Positions 37,283 through 49,100 of a stretch of 64,000 bases of DNA are shown in pieces; position 1 is the stretch's first letter; the number at the start of each line of letters is the position of its first letter. The stretch is from contig CM035441.1 in assembly GCA_020310875.1 (NCBI GenBank), forward strand, positions 85,248,704-85,312,703, read 5' to 3'. The translations under genes were made by a program, and so were the position numbers. This DNA is from Ceratopteris richardii. Taxonomy: Eukaryota; Streptophyta; Polypodiopsida; Polypodiales; Pteridaceae. The notes under the pieces were generated by a model. That model had not been told where the DNA came from. It was given only the letters and a program-made list of their open reading frames with translations, and searched no databases.

Positions 37283-37389
37283 GGTGCCTAGTCTTGATGA
37301 AGGGAGTCTTGCCAAAATGTCAGGGGAGCACTAGATTGTGCTCTTCGACTACACTAGACAAACTTTTGGAAATGCACTTCTAATTACAA

Positions 37390-38373
37390 TGTTGGAGAAT
37401 TCCTCTCCTAATCGCAGCGGAAAGTGTAGAAGACCTTCTCAGGATGAAGACTCTTGCCAACAGCAGAACCTTCAAATAAAAACTGGTACCAACTGAAATA
37501 TCCAATGAACTTGAAACTTTGGTCACTCAAACTAGACACCTAGAGCTTTCAAATGAGATATCAAACACTCAATTTGGAGTAGATTTGAGTTGTCAACTAT
37601 TTGATTCAAAACAGACTACCTGTCCACTCAGTTAGGCTGAAAACTGGACTTCACTAAAACCTGAATAACTCAGAGAGCATAAAGAATTTCATAAAACTGT
37701 TCTTGACAGAGGAAGTACTCAAGATAAGCTTTCCAACGAATGTTTAAACACTAAATTTGGATACATATGTTGAGAGATATGACTCTCACAAGTAGACTAC
37801 CCAAAAATGGGTGTGCGGCTGGACACAGCTGAAAACTGGACTTCACTAAAACCTGAATAACTCAGAGAGCATAAAGAATTTCATAAAACTGTTCTAGACA
37901 GAGGAATTACTCAAGATAAGCTTTCCAACGAATGTTTAAACACTAAATTTGGATACATATGTTGAGAGATATGGCTCTCACAAGTAGAGTACCCAAAAAT
38001 GGGTGTGCGGCTGGACACACTCTATGAGAGTGAACTGAACGAAATGACTCAAACCAAATGAAGTAGATACAAGGGGGCTTCCACGCCTTCTTGCTCTCCC
38101 CTTGAGTGTCCTCCCTTGCTTATTTTATAGCCAAGTGACCAAAAACTCTCATGATGAGTTTGAGAGCTCTTCTCCATCATTTCTCCACTACTTTGGACAG
38201 CCACTCCTCTTACAATTCAGATTTTGGATTTGATTCTCTTTTGAATGATTCTCTTTTGGCCTCCACTACTTGCTGAAGTAAATGCTTCTATTTTTCATTT
38301 TTGTATTTTCCTTCTACTTGAAGAAAATCCTTTTTGCAAAAATATATACGAGCTTACTTCTTTATTTTTAACA
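37390..38373 (-). repeat. Copia-I 3' LTR with internal 192-bp tandem duplication
   Basis: TGTTGGAGAATTCC...TTTTTAACA. Units 37636-37827 and 37828-38018 repeat the block GCTGAAAACTGG...GGCTGGACACA. A TATTTTATAG box-like sequence occurs near 38120-38130. Confidence 0.95.
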
Positions 38374-38389
38374 CTCCCCCTCAAGCTCA

Positions 38390-41300
38390 CATGTGAGCTT
38401 GCACCTTCAACCATATCTTGTAAGTTGATGTCGTCCTTGAACCTCTTGAGCTTAGAAGCATCGAGGGACTTTGTAAGCATGCCTGCAACCTGGTCATTAG
38501 TTCCAATGAACTTTATATCCACATCCTTGCTCAAAACTTTTTCTCGAACATAATGATAATGCACTTCTATGTGCTTGCTTCGTGCATGAAACATTGGATT
38601 GTTTGTCAAGTGAATGCTTGACATGTTGTCACCATAAATTGGAATGGTCTCCACCTGCACATCAAGATCAGCCAAGAGCTTCTTAATCCACATAGTTTCA
38701 CAAGTTGCAAAGGCTAAACCTCTATATTCAGCTTCTGTAGATGATAGTGCAACAGTAGGTTGCTTCTTTGAGCTCCATGTGATAGGTTTGCTACCTATCA
38801 TGAACACATAACCTGAAGTGGATCTTCTATCCTCCTTGGAACCAGCCCAATCAGCATCACTGAAGCCCTTTACCTGCAATTCTTCATCATATCTATAAAA
38901 CAATGCATGATTGACAGTGTGCTTCACATATCTTAGCACTCGTTTGGCTGAATTTAAATGTTCACTTGTTGGAGCTTGCATAAATTGAGAAAGAACTCCA
39001 ACAATATAACACAAATCTGGTCTTGTGATCGTAGCATAGATCAATGAACCTATAATACTCCTGTATGTAGTTACATCATGTAACTTCTCTCCATCATTTG
39101 AGCATAGCTTCACATTTGTGTCCATAGGTTGAGTGAGTGGTTTGCATTCACTCATTCCAAATCTGAAAAGAACATCCAATAGGTACTTTCTTTGCATTAA
39201 GTAAATGCCATCTTTCCCATAGACTATCTCAATGCCTAAAAAGTATTTCAGCTCACCAAGATCTGAAATTTTAAACTCCTTACCGAGTTTCCTTTTGATC
39301 TCTTGTATTCCTGTAACATTACTTCCTGTTATGATGAGATCATCAACGTATATGCAAATATATACCTGCTTGCCTTCTTCTTTGTTCATGTAGAGAGAGG
39401 GATCTGCATTACTTGGACTATACCCACACCTTGTGAGGTACTCGACCAATCTTTGATTCCAAGCACGTGGTGCTTGCTTCAGCCCATACAAAGCTTTCTT
39501 CAATCTACAAACAAAATTTGGATGCTTTTTGTCTTCAAATCCAATCGGTTGACTCATGTATACCTCTTCTTGAAGTTCACCATTGAGAAAAGCATTTTTT
39601 ATGTCGAGTTGGTACAATGGCTATCTCCTTGCTGCACTCACTCCAATCAAGGTTCTAATTGTTCCCATCTTTGCAACCGGGCTGAAAGTCTCTTCATAAT
39701 CGATGCCGTGAGTTTGCTTGAATCCTTTTGCTACTAGTCTAGCTTTATGCCTTGCTAGAGAGCCGTCAGCATTTCTCTTTATTTTAAACACCCATTTATT
39801 TGGAACAATCTTCATACCTTCAGCCTTTGGAACTAGCTCCCATGTGTGATTGTCCTTGAGAGCTTTCATCTCTTCTTGCATAGCTTCTTGCCATTCTTTT
39901 TGTGTACATGCTTCTTCATATGCATCCGGTTCTTTATCTTTGACCACCTGTGTCATATATGCAAAATGTTTTGCAATAAAACTATCATAGCTCAGCCTTT
40001 CAATTGGATACCTTGCTCTTGAAGACCTCCTTTCATTTCCTTTTGAACATTGCTTCTTCAATCGGTTCAACTTTACCTTCGGTGTGATCACCTCTTCATA
40101 CTCTTGTTCACTTGTATTTGAATCACTATTTTGGGCAGCACTTTCGGCTTTAGATCTTTCATAAGCTGATGTTGGTGATGAGGAATGACTCCTTAGCCTC
40201 CCCTTCCATGTTGAGCTTTCTCCAAGTGATGTAGAAGCTTCTGGACCTGACATTTGAGTGCTTGTTTGCTGAAATTCTTCTTGGACAGCACCTTCATCAT
40301 CTTCGCAATCTTCTTCAAGAGTCTTCTCTTTCCCTTTGTCTCCAAACCATGGTCTTAGCTCATCAAATACCACATCTCGTGAGACTCGTAGCTCCTTTGT
40401 CACCGGATTGTAGCACCTATATCCCTTTTGCTCCGATGAATATCCAATAAAAATACATTTTTCGGACTTTGCCTCCATCTTTGTCCTTAGTTCTTGAGGG
40501 ATGTGAACATAACACACACATCCAAAAACTTTGAGATGTGTAAGGTCAGGCTTCTTACCGGAATAAACCTCCTCGGGAGTTAGATTATGCACTCCAGCCG
40601 TTGTGCACTTGTTCATCAAATAAACGGCCGTACTAGTTGCTTCAGCCCAATAGTTTAGTGGCATCTTCATCTCGTTGAGCATGCATCTTGCAACTTCTGT
40701 GATATGTCGATTTTTCCTTTCAGCTATTCCATTTTGTTGAGGTGTGTACCTACATGTAAATTGTCTCTTGATTCCATTTTCATAAAGAAAGTCTGAAAAT
40801 TCTTTGGAGAAATATTCTCCTCCTCCATCGGACCTCAAGGTCTTTATGTAGCGTCCTGTTTCCTTTTCTACCTGTGCTTTAAATCTCTTGAACATGGAGA
40901 ACACATCTGATTTTTGTTTTATGCAAAACATCCATACTTTCCTTGAATGATCATCAATAAAAGTGACAAAATATCTATTACCAGCCACTGATGGTTGTTG
41001 TGATGGTCCCCATACATCCGTGTGTATCAAGTCGAGGACATTCCTTGCCACATATTTGCTTTTCTTGAATGGTTGTCGAGTTTGCTTTCCTAGTTGGCAT
41101 GCTTCACAAAACTCATGTAGTCTGGCATCATTGAATCTTGGAAGACCTCTTACCACTTCATGGTTGCTCATGTCCTTGAGCTTGGGAATGTTGATATGTC
41201 CAAACCTTTTGTGCCACAAATCGATTTCAGCTATCCTCTTGTTTCCAAACTGAATATACATCACCTTTCCATGCGGTTGTTGAATGTCCAAAGTGAACAT

Positions 41301-42632
41301 CCTTCCTTCTTTCCTTCCTTGAGCAATGACCTTGAATCCTTCTTTTGGATTCTTTATAAAGCAGCCTTTTTCATTGAAGATAACATGATATCCTTTCTCT
41401 ACCATTTGTTCTACTGAAATCAAATTCTTTGCAATAGTAGGAACATGAAGAACATCAGCCAATACCTTCTTGTCTCCAAGCTTGATATCTCCAACATGCT
41501 CAATTGCGTGTTGAGTTTCATCGCCGGTCTCTACACATCCTTTTCCACTTGGAGCTTGTAGCTTTGTGAACAAATCTCCTTGGCATGTCATATGGTTGCT
41601 GCAACCTGAATCTATGAACCATTTTTGGTCATCACTTCTCGAGTTGTTGTAGTCATGCTTCATGGCAAGCATGGTTTGCTTGTCTCCTTCACTTGATGTA
41701 CTCGCATAGTTATTTTGGCTCCTTTGGTTGCCTCCATTCAGCTTTCCATTCTTTTGCCAACAATCATTTGCATAATGTCCTAGTTTACCACAATGATAAC
41801 ATGTTATACCTTTATGAGGATTGTATGAACCTCGACCTCTTCCTCTATTTCTTCCTCGATCTCTTCCATGTGTGTTGTCATTTGAGTTGTCCTTGTTGTC
41901 GTCCGAGTTGTGTTGGCTGAAATTTGTATTGTTGTAGCTTCTTCCTCTTCCTCTCGAGCCTCCTCTTGAGTTTCTTCCTCTACCTCTTCCTGCGTATAAC
42001 ATTTGACTATGGCTGTCCTTACCTTTGTTGCCTTCTCCTTGTTGAGCAACCTCTTCAGCCACAAGATTTGGTATAATTTCGTCGAATGTTGGTAGAGGAT
42101 CTCTATAAAGGATGTTTGTGATGAGGGGCTTCCACTTTTCTTCACTCCTCAAGCCATTGAGGGCTGTTTGGACGATGTCTTCCTCTTCTATCTTGCATCC
42201 AACTGATGCTAGTTGATCTCGAAGCTCCTTAATCCTCAATGTATACTCACTAATGCTTTGGTTTGAGCTTTTCTTCATGTTGTTGAGCTCGTTCTTGAGT
42301 TGCATCCTCCGAGACCTTGTTGAGGTAGCATACACCTTCTCCAATGCTTCCCAAACTTCTTTGGCTGTTTCTAAGCTTTGCACATGACCAATCATAGTGT
42401 TAGAAATAACTTGTGAGATGAGGAACATCACCCTTCGATTCCTCTCTTCCCAATCAGCAAATTGTCTCCTTTGTGCCGGAGTAATGTTGGGATCTTCAAG
42501 GTCTACCGGTTGTGGATCATCTCCACTAACTAAACCCCATAAATCTTTACCTTTAAGGTAATTTATCATTCTATACCTCCAAGATTGAAAATTGTCTTTG
42601 TCTAACTTCTCAACTTGTCCTAAATCAGCCAT
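38390..42632 (-). pseudogene. Copia-I gag-pol polyprotein region
   Basis: It starts with MADLGQVEKLDKDNFQSWRY at 42632. Gag UBN2 part VWEALEKVYATSTRSRRMQL (about residue 90-110); arginine/glycine/asparagine-rich stretch; zinc knuckle CYHCGKLGHYANDCW (near residue 280); protease WFIDSGCSNHMTC (near 335); GAG-pre-integrase LWHKRFGHINIPKLKD with CEACQLGKQTR; integrase with HTDVWGPSQQPSVAGN, DDHSRKVW and TPQQNGIAERKNRH; RT with [37 protein letters not shown] and [13 protein letters not shown]; RNase H with [19 protein letters not shown] and [10 protein letters not shown]. All copia domains are present in the usual order and length (about 1,400 residues). About one break. Copia-C and the 51.4-kb RT fragment are close relatives. 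Confidence 0.93.
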
Positions 42633-42781
42633 TGAAAACTTCCAAGATTGAAGTTTACCTCAAGTATGTTGTGGCGCTCTCTCTTGAATTCACGAAGCTC
42701 CCCCTTGATTTGTAGCTTTCCCTTTGCTTCAGTTTAGTTCCAATGCTTTGCCTCTTCAAACTCCAAGGCTCTGATACCAAA

Positions 42782-43766
42782 TGTTGGAGAATTCCTCTCC
42801 TAATCGCAGCGGAAAGTGTAGAAGACCTTCTCAGGATGAAGACTCTTGCCAACAACAGAACCTTCAAATAAAAACTGGTACCAACTGAAATATCCAATGA
42901 ACTTGAAACTTTGGTCACTCAAACTAGACACCTAGAGCTTTCAAATGAGATATCAAACACTCAATTTGGAGTAGATTTGAGTTGTCAACTATTTGATTCA
43001 AAACAGACTTCCTGTCCACTCAGTTAGGCTGAAAACTGGACTTCACTAAAACCTGAATAACTCAGAGAGCATAAAGAATTTCATAAAACTGTTCTAGACA
43101 GAGGAAGTACTCAAGATAAGCTTTCCAACAAATGTTTAAACACTAAATTTGGATACATATGTTGAGAGATATGACTCTCACAAGTAGACTACCAAAAAAT
43201 GGGTGTGCGGCTGGACACAGCTGAAAACTGGACTTCACTAAAACCTGAATAACTCAGAGAGCATAAAGAATTTCATAAAACTGTTCTAGATAGAGGAAGG
43301 ACTGAAGATAAGCTTTCCAACGAATGTTTAAACACTAAATTTGGATACATATGTTGAGAGATATGACTCTCACAAGTAGACTACCCAAAAAATGGGTGTG
43401 CGGCTGGACACACTCTATGAGAGTGAACTGAACGAAATGACTCAAACCAAATGAAGTAGATACAAGGGGGCTTCCACGCCTTCTTGCTCTCCCCTTGAGT
43501 GTCCTCCCTTGCTTCTTTTATGGCCAAGTGACCAAAAACTCTCATGATGAGTTTGAGAGCTCTTCTCCATCATTTCTCCACTACTTTGGACAGCCACTCC
43601 TCTTACAATTCAGATTTTGGATTTGATTCTCTTTTGAATGATTCTCTTTTGGCCTCCACTACTTGCTGAAGTAAATGCTTCTATTTTTCATTTTTGTATT
43701 TTCCTTCTACTTGAAGAAAATCCTTTTTGCAAAAATATATACGAGCTTACTTCTTTATTTTTAACA
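42782..43766 (-). repeat. Copia-I 5' LTR with internal 192-bp tandem duplication
   Basis: This is the partner of 37390-38373. Duplicated units start at 43028 and 43220, so the duplication predates this insertion. Followed by the target duplication TACAA. Confidence 0.95.
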
Positions 43767-45334
43767 TACAAGAACACCCACGTTGGGAAAATAATACAAG
43801 AATATGTGATTGATACAAGATGTCCCACAACCCAGGATTGATAGGTATGAGTATCTCAACTAAAGATGATACACTAGATCCCACAACCAGGGATCGTAAG
43901 TATGAAATAAGATATCAAGATTACAAGAATTCCCTTCAGAAAGATGAACTACATACAGGAAATAACTCGGCAAGATCTCATACTATGAGATTACAAGAGG
44001 ACAAGACAGGATGTCCAAGAACTAGACTAGACAAGGTTGGAACAAGGAACAAGACAAGAACTGGAACTGAAACCTAGAGAGTACTTACTTAGTGGTCACG
44101 AGTCCTTGAGCTCCCAAGACTGGTATTGGCAAGACTGAGAATGAATGTGGCCAACCCCTCCTTATATAGGTTTTCCAAGGGTGGTTACGAGTTAATGATG
44201 TCATCAAATGGAAACAAGACCTTCAAGTGTAAGAATTAAGCAAATAGACAATCAATCTTGGGGTTTTCGCATGTTTCAGTCAGAATGGAAGCATTGGCCT
44301 CTCCAAATTTTGAACCAATAATGAGATATAGAAAGTGACATATGTTGGAGTTAGACATCTACGGAAGCACATGAACAACACAAGGAAGAAGAAGAGGCTT
44401 GAAGCACAATACACAATACTGAATGTAATATCACTAGAATGTACAAAGATAAGTAACCCGTTAGGGCTATAGGCATATATAGAAGTCGGGGGAAAAAACC
44501 TCCTGAAGAGGAAAAAAAGTGCCCCGGTAAGCCTAGTGTGTTCACACACATCACTACCTAAATATATCAACAAATCACCCCTGGGAGTGATGTGGTGAAC
44601 AAGGAGCTGACACTCATGTATAAGGAAGTGCCAAGCTATGTGGAATCAATCAACAAAAGGAAGTAAGTCCAAAGCTTTGCGGAAAGCTTCAAACTTCTCC
44701 TTAGGCAGAGCCTTCATGAAAAGGTCTGCAATGTTCTCCTGCATGGGCACCTATGCCAAGCTGATCTCTCCAGCAGAGAACCTCTCCCTGACATAATGAT
44801 AATGCACGTCAATGTGCTTAGTGAGAGCATGGAACACAGGGCTCCTCACAACTGGCAATGCACTCTGACTATCAGCAGAGATGGTGGTGGCAGAAGATTG
44901 ACCGACACCCAAATCAGCCATAAGGCGTCGGAGCCATACACACTCAACAGTCACTGTGAAAGCTGCCTCATACTCAGCCTCACAACTGGAAGTGGCCATA
45001 GTAGGTTTCTTCTTACTCAGCCAAGATATGCATGAGCTACCAAGCATGAAGCAAAAACCACCAGCGGACACACGACCGTCATAGCAACCAACCTAGTCAG
45101 AGTTAGAAAAAGCATGCAAATCTAGCGGTAGTGATCCCACCTTGGGATAAAACAATGCAAGTAGTCGGGGACCACTCAAGTAGTGAAAGATGTGCTTAAC
45201 TACCTGCCAATGCTTAACACCTGGGCAATGCATAAACCTGCTCATCTATGAGACAACAAATTAAATATCTAACCGAGTAATGCATAAGTAAATCAAGCAT
45301 CCAAGAGCCTGCTGATAGAGAATAACATCAAATG

Positions 45335-45474
45335 TGTAACATAATCCTAGTAGGAGATGGTTGAGCCACGCTCTAAGAGAGAGGATTAGGAAGTAATCCT
45401 CAAACATGGCTTTTGGGGCAAGTGGTTAGCCCATCACATTCCTAACCAAGAGGTTGTGAGTTCAATTCCTTGCA
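45335..45474 (+). repeat. TRIM1 5' LTR with tRNA-like tail
   Basis: It runs from TGTAACATAATCC to CCTTGCA. The last 60 bp (GGGCAAGTGGTTAGCC ... GTGAGTTCAATTCC) look like a tRNA D-arm and T-arm: A-box-like GGCAAGTGGTTAGC at about 45416-45430 and B-box-like GAGTTCAATTCC at about 45458-45469. Confidence 0.9.
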
Positions 45475-45755
45475 TTGGTATCAGAGCCTAGGAAGTAGGC
45501 TTGGGCAAGATGGAATGACTCAATGGCCTCTAAAAAAGGCGCTTGGGCATCCTCTATGTGAAAGGGTAGGAATTGTGGAAGGCGCACGCGTTGGTTTCAA
45601 GAATGGACCTTACAATGATTGGGGTGTATCTCTCAATCCGTAGGTCGGATTGAGGCGTGTAATATACCGTTGGAAAGCTCTCGGAACGAACTTTCCAATG
45701 AGCTAGCATGGAAGTGTGAATTCCTTGGGAATCCTTGGCTGGCACTTGATTGAGT

Positions 45756-45923
45756 GTTCAAGATACCAAGCATGGGTGAGAACAAGGTTCAAGACTGAGG
45801 TTGAGAACAAGGGCTCGAGACACCAAGGTTGCGAACAAGAAGGTTCAAGACACCAAGGTTGAGAGCAAGGGTTCAAGATACCAAGGTTGCGAACAAGGTT
45901 CAAGAAACTATGCGAGGTTGAGG
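45756..45923 (+). repeat. Six imperfect 25-31 bp repeats in TRIM1
   Basis: Units begin GTTCAAGA or a close variant at about 45756, 45787, 45812, 45843, 45871 and 45898 and share ACCAAGGTTG and GAACAAG. TRIM2 has about four such units at 6756-6870, so the array is a feature of the family. Confidence 0.8.
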
Positions 45924-46027
45924 GACATCAATTCAAGGGCACCTAGGAGTTCAAGGGACTGATCACCGAGGCTAGAGGGATACAAGAGTAGATCATTGAG
46001 GACAATGATCGACCAAGGGGGGAAGAA

Positions 46028-46167
46028 TGTAACATAATCCTAGTAGGAGATGGTTGAGCCACGCTCTAAGAGAGAGGATTAGGAAGTAATCCTCAACCAT
46101 GGCTTTTGGGGCAAGTGGTTAGCCCATCACATTCCTAACCAAGAGGTTGTGAGTTCAATTCCTTGCA
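46028..46167 (+). repeat. TRIM1 3' LTR
   Basis: Identical to the 5' LTR except one base near the middle. Follows the polypurine tract directly and is followed by AAATG, the target duplication. Confidence 0.95.
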
Positions 46168-49100
46168 AAATGCATCTCCAACATCATGGAGACTCAATCG
46201 TAAACCTGTGTCCATAGGAGTTGCAATAGGTTTAGAGTCTTCAAGGCCAAAACACTGCAATACTATGTCAATATATTTCGTTTTTGACACAAAGCCATTC
46301 CACCATCAACGTGCATAAACTAAATGCCCAAATAATGATGCAAATGCCCCAAATCAGACATCTCAAATGAGGCATGCAAATCAACCTTGAAATTAGCAAT
46401 ATGCTTCTCATGAGGACCAGTGAGCAGCATTTCATCAACATACACCACAATGATCAGAAGCACATCATTAGCATACTTAACACATAAGGTGCTTTCAGTT
46501 GAACTGTTCTCAAAACAATGTGCAATCAGATAGGCATGTATCTTTTCATACCAAGAATGTGGTGCTTGCTTTAAACCATATAATGCCTTCTTTAACCTGC
46601 ACACGTGGTTTTCATGCCCTTTCTGCACAAATCCACGGGGTTGAAAAACGTACACTTCTTCATACAACTCACCATTCAAAAATGGTGTTGGATATACATT
46701 CCAATCATGATGAGCTACAAGTGCACAAATGCTACGAACAGTAGTCATTTGACAAGTAGGTTCAAAGGTTTCATAAAAATCAATGCCTCTTTCTTGCACA
46801 TAACCCTTTACAACAAGCCGAGCCTTATACCTGTCAACTATTCCATCAAGTTTACGCTTCAGCTTGTATACCCACTTATTGTCAATGACCTTCTTGCCAC
46901 GAGGCAAGTCACATAAAGAACAGATACCATTTTCCATGATAGCATCATATTCAGATTGCATTGCAGCCATCCAATGTTTAGAATTTTGTGCTTCATCAAA
47001 TGAAATAGGCTCAATCTCATCACAGAGACTAGATGCAGCAATCTTATACAAAACAAGCACTGTGAGAGCTTGACGAGTGCAGTATGACAGAGGTGCATCT
47101 AATTTGCTATCACACAAAGTTTACGCTAGCCATTTTGGCATAGTTTTTGCCTCCTCAATATCAGCTCTCTCATCAACAAGTGCATCATGCAAATCTGCAT
47201 AAAAAATGGAATGATCTGCATCATCACATGAAACCTACAATGGCTGAGAAGTGGCCTCATTAGGACTAGCATTAGACTATCCACCTATAAAAAAAGGCAA
47301 CAAAGTATCATACATGTCTTTGGAGCTAATAAATGTCTCCTTCATACATGAAAGTAAAGGCTAAATAACATCTTCCACAAAAACAACATCACGGCTAACC
47401 AAAATGCGTTTAGTCTTTGGATGATACAGACGACAGCCTTTGCTCTCAGAACTATACCCAACAAAAATACATTTTACTGCTTTATCATCTAATTTCTTGT
47501 GATGTTGTTCAGGCACTAATGCATATGCCAGACAACCAAAACACGCAACTGAGCAACAGATGGCTTGCAACCATGCCAAGCCTCATATGGAGTGATCGAC
47601 TACAATGCTTTAGTGGGACACCTGTTAAGTACATATGTTGCACACATGACAACCTCAAGCTAGAAACTATGTGGTAAAGCCTGACTCTTGACCATACACC
47701 TTGCCATTTCCGTGAGTGACCTGTTCTTCCGTTTAGAAATTGCATTTTGCCCAAAATACAACCTTCATAGATATGTTTTCTGGGTGCCTCAAGTTTGGGG
47801 AAAGAGGACACCATTTCAGATTTCTGCAAGCGTAGCAAACGAGCAAAATTCAGATGACCAAAGCACGCATGCCAAAGCTTTGCATCTGACATAGCCTGAG
47901 AATCATGTACTTTTCATAGATTTTTCATAATCTAGGAGCTTATATAGCCCAGGAGGTAAAATGCCAGAAGCAATAATCACGTCGTCATTTGACATATCAT
48001 GAACTGTACATCTGTCATCAACAAATTTAACAACCAAACCAATCTTGGCTAAGGCCGAAACTGATAACAGATTCTTCTTGATCCCTAGCACAAATAAAGC
48101 ATCTGACAATGTAAAAGAACTAACACCAGTAGTAGTCACAATGATCTTACCAACTCCCATAACAAGAGAAGAGGAGTTTTTGGTGCATGTAACAGTATTC
48201 CCTGTAGGGGCAGGCTCGAGTGGAGAGAAGAAACTGCACTGCGAGGTTATATGTTTGGTCGCCCCACTATCAAAGTACCAAACATCTGAGTCTACTATAG
48301 ACATGCACTGCTCATGAGAAGATGGGTCAAAATTGCAAACAATAGTAAATGCTCATTCTTCATCCTGCACAAGATTAGCAGACTCTGTTTTCAGTGTAGA
48401 GGCCTCTACAACAACCATTTTGGCCTCTTTCTTCTTTGCCTCTTTAGTAGCCAATTTTGGACAGCTCTTAATGACATGATCATTTGCTTTACAATATTTG
48501 CAAAACAATTTTTGCTTTTCTGATTTCTTCTCATCTTTATCTTCCTTCTTTGATTGTGCAGAATTAGCAAATTTCTGCTTACTAGTTGAAGAGCTCCATT
48601 TTCCTTTGCGCTTCTGACTAGCCAGGAAAGCTTGATCTGCAACACACATAATAGACATGTTCTATCTGGATTGATCTTCCTAAAACATAACAAAAACTAA
48701 CTCTTCAAATGTTGAGGCATTTGGATTGCCTTTCATCATCAGATGAAGAGTAGAAGCAAAACTCTGATATGAGCTAGGAAGACCATTCAGAACAGTTTGC
48801 ACAAGTGAACTGTCAGGAAGGACTTCATCAACAAAAATCAATTGTTCCTTCAAATCCTTGATCTTTGTTAGAAAAATAGAATCACCTTCATTCATGTGCT
48901 CAATCTCCAACTGTTTTTGGAGGTAAGCAACAGGAGCCTCATTCCTAGCCCGATACAATGTGGTAAGTGTGTCCCAAGTATCCTTAGCTATTCTGCAAGA
49001 GCAAATGTGAGGGATAATGGCATGTTTGACAGACAAGGCTATCAATGCATATGGTTGAGCATCTCTACCATCCTAAGGAATTTGCTCTATAGTAGGTGTA

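Larger units (their letters stand above)
37390..43766 (-). mobile_element. Copia-I, young nearly whole copia element (6.4 kb)
   Basis: 5' LTR 42782-43766 (985 bp), primer binding site TGGTATCAGAGC at 42768-42779 on the minus strand, gag-pol, polypurine tract GAGCTTGAGGGGGAG at 38374-38388, 3' LTR 37390-38373 (984 bp). Target duplication TACAA (37385-37389, 43767-43771). By eye the LTRs differ at about 13 positions and one indel in 985 bp (1.3 percent), among the youngest insertions here. The element looks whole in structure, with about one break in the polyprotein. It is inserted in the 5' LTR of Gypsy-H. Each LTR carries an internal 192-bp tandem duplication. Confidence 0.95.
45335..46167 (+). 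mobile_element. TRIM1, young terminal-repeat retrotransposon in miniature (833 bp)
   Basis: LTRs 45335-45474 and 46028-46167 are each 140 bp and differ at one position. Primer binding site TGGTATCAGAGCC at 45476-45488, polypurine tract AAGGGGGGAAGAA ending at 46027, target duplication AAATG at 45330-45334 and 46168-46172. The 553-bp internal region codes for nothing recognisable and carries about six imperfect 25-31 bp repeats (45756-45923). Size, lack of coding and intact ends define a TRIM, which must borrow proteins from another element. It lies inside Copia-A2 and is much younger than its host. A decayed relative is at 6607-7320. Confidence 0.95.
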
